DNA of 64,000 nt, from positions 248,001 through 312,000 of the forward strand of contig JAUYQR010000005.1 in NCBI GenBank assembly GCA_030697175.1, written 5' to 3'. Of this stretch, positions 46,774-54,782 are shown in pieces (positions within the stretch are counted from its first letter, which is position 1; the number at the start of each line of letters is the position of its first letter). Both the position numbers and the translations under genes were made by a program. The notes under the pieces are model-generated. The model did not search any database, was not told the origin of the DNA, and was given only the letters and a program-made list of their open reading frames with translations. This DNA is from Paracoccaceae bacterium (lineage in GTDB: Bacteria > Pseudomonadota > Alphaproteobacteria > Rhodobacterales > Rhodobacteraceae).

Positions 46774-46828
46774 GCGGGGGCATTCTGCCCCCGCACCCCC
46801 TGAGGATATTTTCGCAAAGAGGAAGATG
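46774..46828 (+). repeat. Intergenic element copy C with hairpin
   Basis: A 9-bp stem GCGGGGGCA-TTC-TGCCCCCGC (46774-46794) begins nine bases after the class V stop. It runs into ACCCCCTGAGGATATTTTCG and CAAAGAGGAAGATG. The layout, hairpin then CACCCCC then GGATATTT then AAAGA.GAAGA, agrees with copy E (52281-52332). The hairpin may also terminate the upstream transcript. Confidence 0.65.
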
Positions 46829-46833
46829 CTGAC

Positions 46834-46862
46834 TGATCCGGCGGCAGGCGGGGAACGTAATA
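46834..46862 (+). promoter_or_regulatory. Sigma-E (RpoE/ChrR)-type promoter of phrB
   Basis: TGATCC (46834-46839), exactly 18 bases, then TAATA (46858-46862). This fits the Rhodobacter sphaeroides sigma-E pattern TGATCC-N18-TAAGA closely, with one difference. Transcription would start about 18 bp before the phrB ATG. In R. sphaeroides the photolyase gene belongs to the singlet-oxygen sigma-E regulon, which agrees. Confidence 0.75.
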
Positions 46863-46886
46863 CCATGAAACAAGGCAAATCCTGCA

Positions 46887-48299
46887 ATGACCGACACCCC
46901 GCTGATCCTTTGGTTCCGACGCGATCTGCGGCTGTCGGACCAGCCGATGCTGGCGGCCGCAGTGGCGACGGGGCGTCCCCTGGTGGCGCTGTTCATTCTT
47001 GATCCCGAAACCGAGGCGATTGGCGCGGCTCCGAAATGGCGGCTGGGGCTGGCCTGGGCGACATTTGCCAAGGCGCTGCGCGACGTTGGGCTGGAACCGG
47101 TGTTCCGGCGCGGGCCGGCGCTGGATGTGCTGCGCTCGGTTCTGGCGGATACCGGGGCGGATGCGGTCTGGTGGTCGCGACTTTACGATCCGGCGGCGGT
47201 GGCGCGCGATACTGCCGTGAAGGCGGCGTTGAAGGCTTCGGCGGTCGAGGCGCGCAGTTTCAACGGCCATCTCCTGAACGAGCCGTGGGACGTGCAGACC
47301 GGCAGCGGCGGTTGCTATCGGGTGTTCACCCCCTATTGGCGGTCGGTGCGCGGGCGCGAGATGCAGGCTCCGGCCCCGACGGTGCGATCAGCACGGAGCC
47401 TTGGCGAACGGATCGCCAGCGAACGGCTGGAAGACTGGCATCTTGGCGCCGCGATGAATCGTGGCGCGGCGGTGGTGCAGCGCCATCAGGCGGTGGGCGA
47501 GGTGGCGGCGCTGGACAGGCTGACGGCGTTTCTGGCCGGGCCGGTTGACGGCTACGGCACGATGCGCGACCGCCCGGCTGTGGCCGGCACATCGCGGCTG
47601 TCGGAAAACCTGACCTATGGCGAGATTGGTGTTCGCGGCATCTGGCACGCCGCGATGCGCGCCATGCAGGATGGCCAGGCCGGAGCCGAAGGCTTTCTGC
47701 GCGAGATAGCGTGGCGCGAGTTTGCCTATCACCTGATCCACCATTCGCCCGAAATCGCCACCCGCAACTGGCGCCCGGAATGGGACAGTTTCGCGTGGCG
47801 CGGTGACAACCCGCAGGCCGAGCGGTGGCGGCGTGGCCTGACTGGTGAGCCGTTCGTCGATGCCGCGATGCGCGAGATGTATGTCACCGGCACGATGCAC
47901 AACCGTGCGCGGATGATCGCGGCAAGCTACCTGACCAAGCACCTTCTGACCGACTGGCGGGTCGGGCTGGCGTGGTTCGAGGACTGCCTGACCGATTGGG
48001 ATCCGGCGTCAAACGCGATGGGGTGGCAATGGGTGGCAGGGTCGGGACCGGATTCGGCCCCGTTCTTCCGCATCTTCAACCCGGCGGGGCAGGCCGAAAA
48101 GTTCGATCCCGACGCGGTCTATCGGCGCCGGTTCGTGGCCGAACTGAGTGCTGCGCCGGGGCCGGAGGCACGGGCGTTTTTCGAAGCCGCGCCGCGCCGT
48201 TGGAGGCTTGACCCGAAAGCGCCCTATCCTGAGGCGGTGGTCGGGCTTGCCGAGGGCCGCGCGCGGGCGCTTGAGGCCTACGGCGCACGAAACTCTTGA
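46887..48299 (+). CDS. phrB: Deoxyribodipyrimidine photolyase
   Basis: FAD photolyase of 470 residues that repairs cyclobutane pyrimidine dimers with blue light. The N-terminal antenna domain starts LILWFRRDLRLSDQPML. The FAD domain has LSENLTYGEIGVRGIW, FLREIAWREFAYHLIHHSPE, NRARMIAASYLTKHLLTDWR and the final GWQWVAGSGPDSAPFFRIFNP. It leads an operon with cfa and trgAB behind a sigma-E-type promoter. A cryptochrome-like role cannot be excluded from sequence alone. Confidence 0.93.
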   Translation: MTDTPLILWFRRDLRLSDQPMLAAAVATGRPLVALFILDPETEAIGAAPKWRLGLAWATFAKALRDVGLEPVFRRGPALDVLRSVLADTGADAVWWSRLYDPAAVARDTAVKAALKASAVEARSFNGHLLNEPWDVQTGSGGCYRVFTPYWRSVRGREMQAPAPTVRSARSLGERIASERLEDWHLGAAMNRGAAVVQRHQAVGEVAALDRLTAFLAGPVDGYGTMRDRPAVAGTSRLSENLTYGEIGVRGIWHAAMRAMQDGQAGAEGFLREIAWREFAYHLIHHSPEIATRNWRPEWDSFAWRGDNPQAERWRRGLTGEPFVDAAMREMYVTGTMHNRARMIAASYLTKHLLTDWRVGLAWFEDCLTDWDPASNAMGWQWVAGSGPDSAPFFRIFNPAGQAEKFDPDAVYRRRFVAELSAAPGPEARAFFEAAPRRWRLDPKAPYPEAVVGLAEGRARALEAYGARNS

Positions 48300-48357
48300 G
48301 CGGCGGATATGTATCTGAAACTGTAACCCAAAAGACGAAAACCCTTGGGGAGGGGCG

Positions 48358-49572
48358 ATGGAAGTTCTGACGACGCTGAAAGGCCAGACCGGCCTGCCAA
48401 GGTATTTTGCCGCAGTGTTCGACGCGGCAAACCGGATTGGCGAGGGGCGGCTGGATTTTATCCTGCCGGATGGGCGTCGGTTTCGGGTCGAGGGGCGTGA
48501 ACCGGGCGTCGTGGCGGAACTGCATGTGGTCAACCCGGATGTGTTCGCCCGGTTGATCCGCGAGGGCGATCTGGGGTTTTGCGACAGCTACCTCGATGGC
48601 TGGTGGACGACGCCCGATCTGCAGGCGTTTCTGGACCTTGTGCAGCGGCCCGGCAACAACCCGGTCAGCGATGGCTTTCCCGGCATGGGATTGGTGCGGG
48701 CGTTCGAGAAGTTCCGCTTCTGGCTGCAATCGAATTCGCGCTCGCAGGCGAAGAAGAACATCGCGCACCACTATGATCTGGGCAACGATTTCTACCGGCT
48801 GTGGCTGGACGAAACGATGACCTATTCCTCGGCGCTGTTCGTGACCGGGCAGGAAAGCCTCGAGGGCGCGCAGCGGTTGAAATACGCCAGCATGGTCGAC
48901 CAGATGGGCGCGGAGCCGGGTGACCACGTGCTGGAAATCGGCTGCGGCTGGGGTGGTTTTGCCGAATATGCGGCCAGGGAGCGTGGCCTGAAAGTGACCG
49001 GACTGACGATCAGCCAGGCGCAATATGACTTTGCCGTTGACCGGATTGCGCGTGCCGGACTGTCTGACAAGGTGGAAATCAAGTTGCAGGATTACCGCGA
49101 CGAACGCGGCACCTATGACGGCATCGCGTCCATCGAGATGTTCGAGGCGGTGGGCGAACGGTATTGGCCGGTCTACTTCAACGCGCTGCGGGAGTGTCTG
49201 AAACCCGGCCGTCACGCCACGCTGCAAATCATCACGATCCCCGACGACCGTTGGCATGTCTATCAACGCGGCGTTGATTTCATTCAGAAATACATCTTTC
49301 CGGGGGGCATGTTGCCGGCGCCGTCGGTGTTGCGGGCCGAGGTGGAAAAGGCGGGTTTGCAGGTCAAGGGGTCGATCGAGTTCGGCGAAAGCTACAGCCT
49401 GACCCTGCGCCGCTGGCACCAGACCTTTACCGAACGCTGGGCCGAGGCGCGGCGGCTTGGCTTTGACGACCGGTTCAAGCGGATGTGGGATTTCTACCTC
49501 ACCTCTTGCGCTGGAGCCTTCCAGGGGGGAAACTGTGACGTGACGCAGATCACGGTCACCCGGCCAAGGTAG
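48358..49572 (+). CDS. cfa: Cyclopropane-fatty-acyl-phospholipid synthase family protein
   Basis: SAM-dependent methyltransferase of 404 residues acting on unsaturated acyl chains of membrane lipids. The SAM motif VLEIGCGWGGFAEYAA (about 193-208), NIAHHYDLGNDFYRLWLDETMTYSSALF and FIQKYIFPGGMLPAPS are typical. In R. sphaeroides a CFA-like methyltransferase (UfaM) co-located with the photolyase gene makes methylated precursors of furan fatty acids; this gene could be its counterpart. GGGGAGGGG precedes the ATG, 58 bp after phrB. Confidence 0.88.
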   Translation: MEVLTTLKGQTGLPRYFAAVFDAANRIGEGRLDFILPDGRRFRVEGREPGVVAELHVVNPDVFARLIREGDLGFCDSYLDGWWTTPDLQAFLDLVQRPGNNPVSDGFPGMGLVRAFEKFRFWLQSNSRSQAKKNIAHHYDLGNDFYRLWLDETMTYSSALFVTGQESLEGAQRLKYASMVDQMGAEPGDHVLEIGCGWGGFAEYAARERGLKVTGLTISQAQYDFAVDRIARAGLSDKVEIKLQDYRDERGTYDGIASIEMFEAVGERYWPVYFNALRECLKPGRHATLQIITIPDDRWHVYQRGVDFIQKYIFPGGMLPAPSVLRAEVEKAGLQVKGSIEFGESYSLTLRRWHQTFTERWAEARRLGFDDRFKRMWDFYLTSCAGAFQGGNCDVTQITVTRPR

Positions 49573-49578
49573 GAACGC

Positions 49579-50019
49579 ATGCCCACAGCCGCCAAACTCG
49601 TTGCCGCCGTTGCCTTCGCCATTGTCGGCTGGATTGCCGCAAACGCCTATGTGCCGGTTCTGGGGGCTGATTTCGACGCGGGGCCGTTCCGGGAGTTGGT
49701 GGCGTTGATCGGGCTGGTGGTTGGCTGGCGGGTGATGGGGCCGGATGCCGGCCAAGGCTACAAACATTCGATGGGGTCCGGCCTGAAGACCGCGGTGGTG
49801 CTGGTGTTCTTTGCGCTCTTGCTGTTTTCGGTGCGCGAGATGGTCCTGCAATCCATGAAGATGCGCTATGACGGGCCGACGGACGCGGTTCTTGACGTGT
49901 TCAGCCTGATGCTGGAACGGGCGCGCGAGATGATGACCGCCGAGGTGCTGGGCGTGTTGCTGATTGGCGGGATCATCGCAGGGATCCTTACCGAAAAGGC
50001 GAGCAAGCGCTGGTCATGA
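49579..50019 (+). CDS. trgA: TrgA family membrane protein
   Basis: Membrane protein of 146 residues with four hydrophobic segments (about 5-25, 36-52, 73-90, 119-140). The pattern PTAAKLVAAVAFAIVGWIAA and FRELVALIGLVVGWRVMG is that of TrgA, first named in R. sphaeroides for tellurite resistance together with trgB. It starts seven bases after cfa and overlaps trgB by four bases, so all four genes form one unit. Confidence 0.85.
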   Translation: MPTAAKLVAAVAFAIVGWIAANAYVPVLGADFDAGPFRELVALIGLVVGWRVMGPDAGQGYKHSMGSGLKTAVVLVFFALLLFSVREMVLQSMKMRYDGPTDAVLDVFSLMLERAREMMTAEVLGVLLIGGIIAGILTEKASKRWS

Positions 50020-51017
50020 CATCGGTATGGGTGGCTGGTGGGCTTTGCCACGCAAGCCTGCGACTGGCCGTGCTTGGGCGCGACGTTGCGGTGACCCCGG
50101 GGTTCGCGGCAGGCAATGCGGCGCCGGGTGCCCTGTTGTGCGACCTGAGCGACGGCGAATTTACCCGTTTAAGGGCGTATGCGACGGCCATGTGTGCGAT
50201 CTGGCACGATGGGCCGATCGAAACCTCGGTGGGGCAGGCCGATGCGCTCGCTCTGGACGAAACCCGCGACGTCACGCCAGAAGACGTGGCTTTGGCCGAA
50301 CACATCATGCGACTGATCGGGGTGGTCGAACCGGACCAGCTTTCCCGGCGGCTCGGCTCGTTGCGTGTGGAGGCGGCGAGCAGGGTTCGAGCCGGCGGCA
50401 GCGCGCATCGCGGGCTTCGCGTCGGGACCGGCGAGGTTGTCGAGGTGGCGCGGCGCGTGCCGCATGCCGGGTTCTTTGCCGTGGCCGAGGTTGTGCTGTC
50501 CTACCGTCGGTTCGATGGTGCGATGAGCGGAGCTCTGACACGGGAGATCTTTCTGGCCGGTGACGCGGTGACGGTGCTGCCCTACGACCCGGTGCGCGAC
50601 CGTGTGCTCTTGATCGAGCAGATGCGGATGGGCCCCCACGGGCGCGGCGATCCCTTGCCCTGGCAACTGGAAGCCATTGCCGGCCGGATCGACCCTGAGG
50701 AGACGCCGGAAGACGGCGCCCGCAGGGAAGCGATCGAAGAGGCCGGGCTTGCCCTTGGCATGATGGTGAAGGTGGCGGAGTATTACCCGAGCCCCGGGGC
50801 GCTGAGCGAGTATCTTTATTCCTATGTGGCGCTGTGCGATCTGCCAGACGGTGCCGCCGGGGTATTCGGAGCGGCCGAAGAGGCAGAGGATATTCGCGGA
50901 CACCTGATGGGGTTTGAGGCGCTGATGGCCCTCGTCGCCTCGGGAGAGGTGGCAAACGCGCCATTGTTGCTGACCGCGCTTTGGTTGCAGCGGGAAAGAC
51001 CGCGCCTGCGCGGCTGA
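50016..51017 (+). CDS. trgB: TrgB-like NUDIX hydrolase (ADP-ribose pyrophosphatase type)
   Basis: Protein of 333 residues in two parts: an N-terminal gamma-glutamylcyclotransferase-like half (WVAGGLCHASLRLAVLGRDV) and a C-terminal NUDIX domain. The NUDIX box is complete: GRIDPEETPEDG followed by ARREAIEEAGL (about 225-247). It probably hydrolyses ADP-ribose or a similar nucleoside diphosphate. TrgB is named for tellurite resistance in R. sphaeroides. ATG overlaps the trgA stop. Confidence 0.85.
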   Translation: MTSVWVAGGLCHASLRLAVLGRDVAVTPGFAAGNAAPGALLCDLSDGEFTRLRAYATAMCAIWHDGPIETSVGQADALALDETRDVTPEDVALAEHIMRLIGVVEPDQLSRRLGSLRVEAASRVRAGGSAHRGLRVGTGEVVEVARRVPHAGFFAVAEVVLSYRRFDGAMSGALTREIFLAGDAVTVLPYDPVRDRVLLIEQMRMGPHGRGDPLPWQLEAIAGRIDPEETPEDGARREAIEEAGLALGMMVKVAEYYPSPGALSEYLYSYVALCDLPDGAAGVFGAAEEAEDIRGHLMGFEALMALVASGEVANAPLLLTALWLQRERPRLRG

Positions 51018-51037
51018 GCGCGCTTTGCCTGCAGGCC

Positions 51038-51093
51038 CCGGAGGGTTTCACACCCTCCGGACCTCCCGTGGAGTATTTGAGAAAAGAGCAAGG
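51038..51093 (+). repeat. Intergenic element copy D with hairpin
   Basis: A 9-bp stem CCGGAGGGT-TTCAC-ACCCTCCGG (51038-51060) is followed by ACCTCCCGTGGAGTATTTGA and GAAAAGAGCAAGG. It fills the space between the convergent trgB and dehydrogenase genes. Same order of hairpin, GGA(G)TATTT and AAAGA as copies A, C and E. The hairpin may act as a terminator. Confidence 0.6.
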
Positions 51094-52269
51094 CTACAGG
51101 TTCAGTCCAACCCATGCCGCATTCCGCGCCGACGAGCGGACGCAGGCATCGACGAAGGCCACGCCTTCAAGCCCTTCCTTCAGACCGGGGAAGGTGGTGC
51201 CTTCGGGGATCGCGCTGCCGGTCCTGGCGGCGGTGATGGCGCGGGCGGCTTCGGCGTAGATGTTTGCAAAGCCTTCCAGATAGCCTTCCGGATGGCCGGG
51301 CGGCACGCGCGACATCCGGGCGGCTTCGGGGCCGGAGCCTGCGCCGCCGCGGGTGATCAGGCGCTTGGGTTGGCCGAGCGGGGTGAACCACAGGTAGTTC
51401 GGGTCTTCCTGCGCCCATTCCAGCCCGCCCTTGGTGCCATAGACGCGCAGGCGCAGGCAGTTTTCATTGCCGGGCGCGACCTGGCTGCACCAGAGCATGC
51501 CCTTGGCCCCGCCCTTGAACCGCAGCATCACATGCCCGTTGTCGTCAACGCGGCGGCCCGGCACGAAGGCCGTCAGGTCGGCCGCCAAGCTGTCGAGTGT
51601 CAGCCCGGTGACAAAATTCGCCAGGTTGAAGGCATGGGTGCCGATGTCGCCGGTGGACCCGCCCGCGCCAGAGCGGGCCGGGTCGGTGCGCCAGTCGGCC
51701 TGCTTCTGCCCCGAGCCTTCCAGCGGCTCGGACAGCCAGTCCTGCGCATATTCCACCTGCACCACGCGCAGATCGCCAAGGTCGCCCGCCGCGACCATCG
51801 CCTTGGCCTGCCGGATCATCGGGTAGCCGGTGTAGTTGTGGGTCAGCGCGAACACCACGCCCGAGGCCTCCGCCGCCTTGGCGAGCTTCTTGGCCTCGGG
51901 CAGGGTGGCGGTCAGGGGTTTGTCGCAGATCACGTGGATGCCACGGCGCAGGAACTGCATCGCCACCGGCGCGTGCATGTGGTTCGGCGTGACGATGGCG
52001 ACGACGTCGATGCCATCCTTCTTGCGCGCTTCGCGGCTGGCCATCTCGGCGAAACTTTCGTAGCAGCGCGCCGGATCAAGGCCAAGATCGGCGCCCGAGG
52101 CTTTCGATTTTTCCGGGCTGGACGAAAAACAACCTGCAACCAGTTCATACTGGTCGTCTATCCGGGACGCGATGCGATGCACTGCGCCGATGAAGGCGTC
52201 ACGGCCGCCGCCCACCATTCCAAGCCGAAGCCGGGGTGGGCGGGCGGTATGGGCTGCGTCGATGGGCAT
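51094..52269 (-). CDS. Gfo/Idh/MocA family dehydrogenase
   Basis: NAD(P)-dependent sugar or inositol dehydrogenase of 391 residues. The Rossmann motif is RLGMVGGGRDAFIGAVHR, the nicotinamide/substrate motif is CDKPLTATLPEA (the EKP-type box), and the catalytic His region is GGSTGDIGTHAFNLANF. It is the last gene of a minus-strand unit with the isomerase and LacI regulator. Likely it oxidises a sugar or its keto derivative taken up by the divergent transporter; the substrate is not readable. Confidence 0.88.
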   Translation of the reverse strand: MPIDAAHTARPPRLRLGMVGGGRDAFIGAVHRIASRIDDQYELVAGCFSSSPEKSKASGADLGLDPARCYESFAEMASREARKKDGIDVVAIVTPNHMHAPVAMQFLRRGIHVICDKPLTATLPEAKKLAKAAEASGVVFALTHNYTGYPMIRQAKAMVAAGDLGDLRVVQVEYAQDWLSEPLEGSGQKQADWRTDPARSGAGGSTGDIGTHAFNLANFVTGLTLDSLAADLTAFVPGRRVDDNGHVMLRFKGGAKGMLWCSQVAPGNENCLRLRVYGTKGGLEWAQEDPNYLWFTPLGQPKRLITRGGAGSGPEAARMSRVPPGHPEGYLEGFANIYAEAARAITAARTGSAIPEGTTFPGLKEGLEGVAFVDACVRSSARNAAWVGLNL

Positions 52270-52280
52270 GGATCACCTCT

Positions 52281-52332
52281 TTCGTCTTTCATCTGTCGAC
52301 AAGTATCCCGGGGGTGCGGGGGCTGGCCCCCT
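52281..52332 (-). repeat. Intergenic element copy E with hairpin
   Basis: On the minus strand, six bases after the isomerase stop: GGGGGCCAGCCCCC hairpin, GCACCCCC, then GGGATACTTGTCGACAGATG and AAAGACG. It lies between the isomerase and dehydrogenase genes of one unit. Compare copy C. Confidence 0.6.
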
Positions 52333-52337
52333 CGGCG

Positions 52338-53393
52338 TCAGTCCAGCCCCAGCATCCGGCGGTTCGCCGCACGGTCGGTGCCGCTGCCGGCGAAATCGTC
52401 AAAGGCCTTTTCGGTGACGCGGATGATATGCGCCTGCACGAAGGCCGCGCCTTCGCGAGCGCCGTCCTCGGGGTGCTTCAGGCAGCATTCCCATTCGACC
52501 ACGGCCCAACCATCGAAACCATACTGCGTCAGTTTCGAGAAGATGCCGCCGAAATCAACCTGCCCGTCGCCGGGGGAGCGGAACCGTCCGGCGCGGTTCA
52601 CCCATGCTTGGAAGCCCCCATAAACACCTTGCCGCCCGGTCGGATTCAGCTCGGCATCCTTGACGTGGAACATCCTGATCCGGTCATGGTAGATGTCGAT
52701 ATTGTCAATGTAATCAAGGTTTTGCAGAACATAGTGGCTGGGATCGTAAAGCATGTTTGCACGCTTGTGAGCCTTTACCCGATCAAGGAACATCTCGAAC
52801 GAGATGCCGTCGTGCAGGTCTTCGCCGGGGTGGATCTCGTAACACACGTCGATGCCGCAGTCTTCGGCGTGGTTCAGAAGCGGGGTCCAGCGGCGGGCAA
52901 GTTCGTCGAACGCCTCCTCCACAAGACCAGCGGGGCGTTGCGGCCAGGGGTAAAGGTAGGGCCAGGCCAGCGCGCCCGAAAACGTGGCATGGGCGGTGAG
53001 GCCGAGGTTTTTCGAGGCGGTGAGCGCCTTCTTGACCTGATCGACCGCCCATTCCTGCCGGGCCTTCGGGTTGCCGCGCACCGAAGGGGCGGCAAAGCCA
53101 TCAAAAGCGCTGTCATAGGCGGGATGAACGGCGACCAACTGCCCTTGCAGATGGGTGGAAAGCTCGGTGATCTCGACCCCCGCTTCCCTTGCCACGCCCA
53201 TCAGCTCGTCGCAGTAGTCCCTCGAGGTTGCGGCCCTGTCCAGATCGAACAGGCGCGCATCCCATGACGGCACCTGCACGCCGACATAGCCGCACTCTGC
53301 GGCCCATGCGGTGATCGACTTCCAGCTGTTGAAGGGGGCGGCGTCGCCGGCAAATTGCGCCAGAAACAGCGCCGGGCCTTTCATCGTCTTCAT
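52338..53393 (-). CDS. Sugar phosphate isomerase/epimerase (AP endonuclease-2 fold)
   Basis: TIM-barrel protein of 351 residues. Metal-site residues are visible in CYEIHPGEDLHDG, LYDPSHYVLQ, IRMFHVKDAEL and WAVVEWECCL. Such proteins pair with Gfo/Idh/MocA enzymes in sugar and inositol breakdown. Its start overlaps the LacI stop by four bases, so regulator, isomerase and dehydrogenase form one operon. A second isomerase/dehydrogenase pair lies at 61395-63283. Confidence 0.85.
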   Translation of the reverse strand: MKTMKGPALFLAQFAGDAAPFNSWKSITAWAAECGYVGVQVPSWDARLFDLDRAATSRDYCDELMGVAREAGVEITELSTHLQGQLVAVHPAYDSAFDGFAAPSVRGNPKARQEWAVDQVKKALTASKNLGLTAHATFSGALAWPYLYPWPQRPAGLVEEAFDELARRWTPLLNHAEDCGIDVCYEIHPGEDLHDGISFEMFLDRVKAHKRANMLYDPSHYVLQNLDYIDNIDIYHDRIRMFHVKDAELNPTGRQGVYGGFQAWVNRAGRFRSPGDGQVDFGGIFSKLTQYGFDGWAVVEWECCLKHPEDGAREGAAFVQAHIIRVTEKAFDDFAGSGTDRAANRRMLGLD

Positions 53394-54460
53394 GTCGTTC
53401 CTCCGGTTCGGGGCTCGTCACCCCACTCCACACTGGTTGGTTGTTCCAGCCCCTGCCGGGCTTGCGGCGGGCGTTTTTCGATCTCGGCCACAAGTGCGCG
53501 GGCGAGAAACTCTCCCGCGCGGCCCACGTCTTCGCGGATGATGATGGTGTCGCGCCGGAAACGGCGCAACAGGGGGATGGCTTCCTTCGCCACCACGTCG
53601 AAATCGCGGCCAAGCACGCGCCCCGCGCGTTCCGCTCCGGCGATCGACGACATGGCAGCGGTGGTCGAGCCGACCAGAATGGCATCCGGCGGATTGGGCT
53701 GTGAAAAGCGGGCGGCCACGGCTTCGTCCACCGCTTCGCCGCCACTGTCGGAGGTGACCTTGTCGGCCAGTTCGAACGGCAGGCCTAGAAGCGCCGCCTC
53801 GTCCGAAAAGCCCCATGTCATGTGCCGCGCATAAAGGTGCGAACGGGGCGGGGCGATCAGCAGCAGGCGCTTGCGGCCGCGTTCGGCAAAGGTTCGCACG
53901 GCGAGGCGCGCGAAGGCCTCGTTGTCGAAATCGAAATAGGGGTGGTCGATGCCCATGTCGGTGCGGCCATGCGTGGCAAAGGGCACGTTGCGGTCGCGCA
54001 TGTAGCGCACGCGCGGATCGTCGGGCTTGGTCTGATTCAGGATCACGCCATCGGCACTTCCGGTTTCGACGATGTAGCGAACCGGTTCCATCGGGTCCTG
54101 ATCGGGAAAGAACGGCATCACGACCAGGTGGTAGGGGGTGCCGCGCAGCGCATTGGCGATGGAATAGATCAGCCGCGAGGTGTGGTTCATCACGTCGGTC
54201 TCGGTCGACAGCACAAGCGCGATGACGTTGGTCTTGCCAGTGCGCAGCCGCACCCCGGCACGGTTCGGGCGGTAGCCAAGCAGGTTCGCGGTTTCCCGAA
54301 CCCGGCGCTTGGTCTCTTCGCCGATGTCGGGGGCGTCCTTCAGGGCGCGGCTGACGGTGGCCACGGCAAGGCCCGTAGCGGCTGCGATGGTCTTCAGCGT
54401 GGGGCGTTCAGCCTCCGAATCAGCGGCGACGGGAGGGTGGGGATCGGTGATCAGCGCCAT
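53390..54460 (-). CDS. LacI-family transcriptional regulator
   Basis: Regulator of 356 residues. The N-terminal HTH (PTLKTIAAATGLAVATVSRAL, about 20-40) and hinge (GYRPNRAGVRLRTGKT) are typical, followed by a periplasmic-binding-type sugar domain. It is divergent from the oligosaccharide transporter, and a tandem operator lies in the space between. It most likely represses the locus until an imported sugar binds. Confidence 0.92.
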   Translation of the reverse strand: MALITDPHPPVAADSEAERPTLKTIAAATGLAVATVSRALKDAPDIGEETKRRVRETANLLGYRPNRAGVRLRTGKTNVIALVLSTETDVMNHTSRLIYSIANALRGTPYHLVVMPFFPDQDPMEPVRYIVETGSADGVILNQTKPDDPRVRYMRDRNVPFATHGRTDMGIDHPYFDFDNEAFARLAVRTFAERGRKRLLLIAPPRSHLYARHMTWGFSDEAALLGLPFELADKVTSDSGGEAVDEAVAARFSQPNPPDAILVGSTTAAMSSIAGAERAGRVLGRDFDVVAKEAIPLLRRFRRDTIIIREDVGRAGEFLARALVAEIEKRPPQARQGLEQPTSVEWGDEPRTGGTT

Positions 54461-54731
54461 GATCCCACCTTTGAAGCAGCGACCGGCGCAGCGACGGAAG
54501 CCAGGGCCACACTCTGCGATTCGCCGGGCTCAAACCATGCTGCGGGCGCAAAACCGGTCATGCCGAACCGCGCCGGAAAACCCGGCGCGGCATAAGGTTG
54601 AGCAGTGTTTCGGCAGTGCGGCATTGGTCGTTCCGAAGCCCTGAAGTGTGAGGAATTCCTGATGGATTCAGCCGCCATTCAACTCTTGCGGCGTGGCGCC
54701 GACAAGCGAAAAGATTCCTTGATCGGTAAAT

Positions 54732-54766
54732 CTATAACGTTATAGGAATGGACTATAACGATTTAG
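54732..54766. promoter_or_regulatory. Tandem LacI-type operators
   Basis: The perfect palindrome CTATAACGTTATAG (54732-54745) is followed by the near copy CTATAACGATTTAG (54753-54766). Their centres are 21 bp apart, two helical turns, so two dimers could bind on the same face. The central CG is typical of LacI-family sites. They lie 17-51 bp before the ATG of the binding-protein gene and about 270 bp from the lacI start; the rest of this 322-bp spacer shows nothing clear. Confidence 0.8.
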
Positions 54767-54782
54767 AAACCGGGAGGAACGG

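Noticed and set aside
45110-47071. Minus-strand frame extending the polyamine-type binding protein to 1004 residues
   Set aside because: It crosses the class V gene and part of phrB in antisense, has no family similarity, and the signal peptide plus GAGGAG fix the start at 45109. High GC leaves such frames open.
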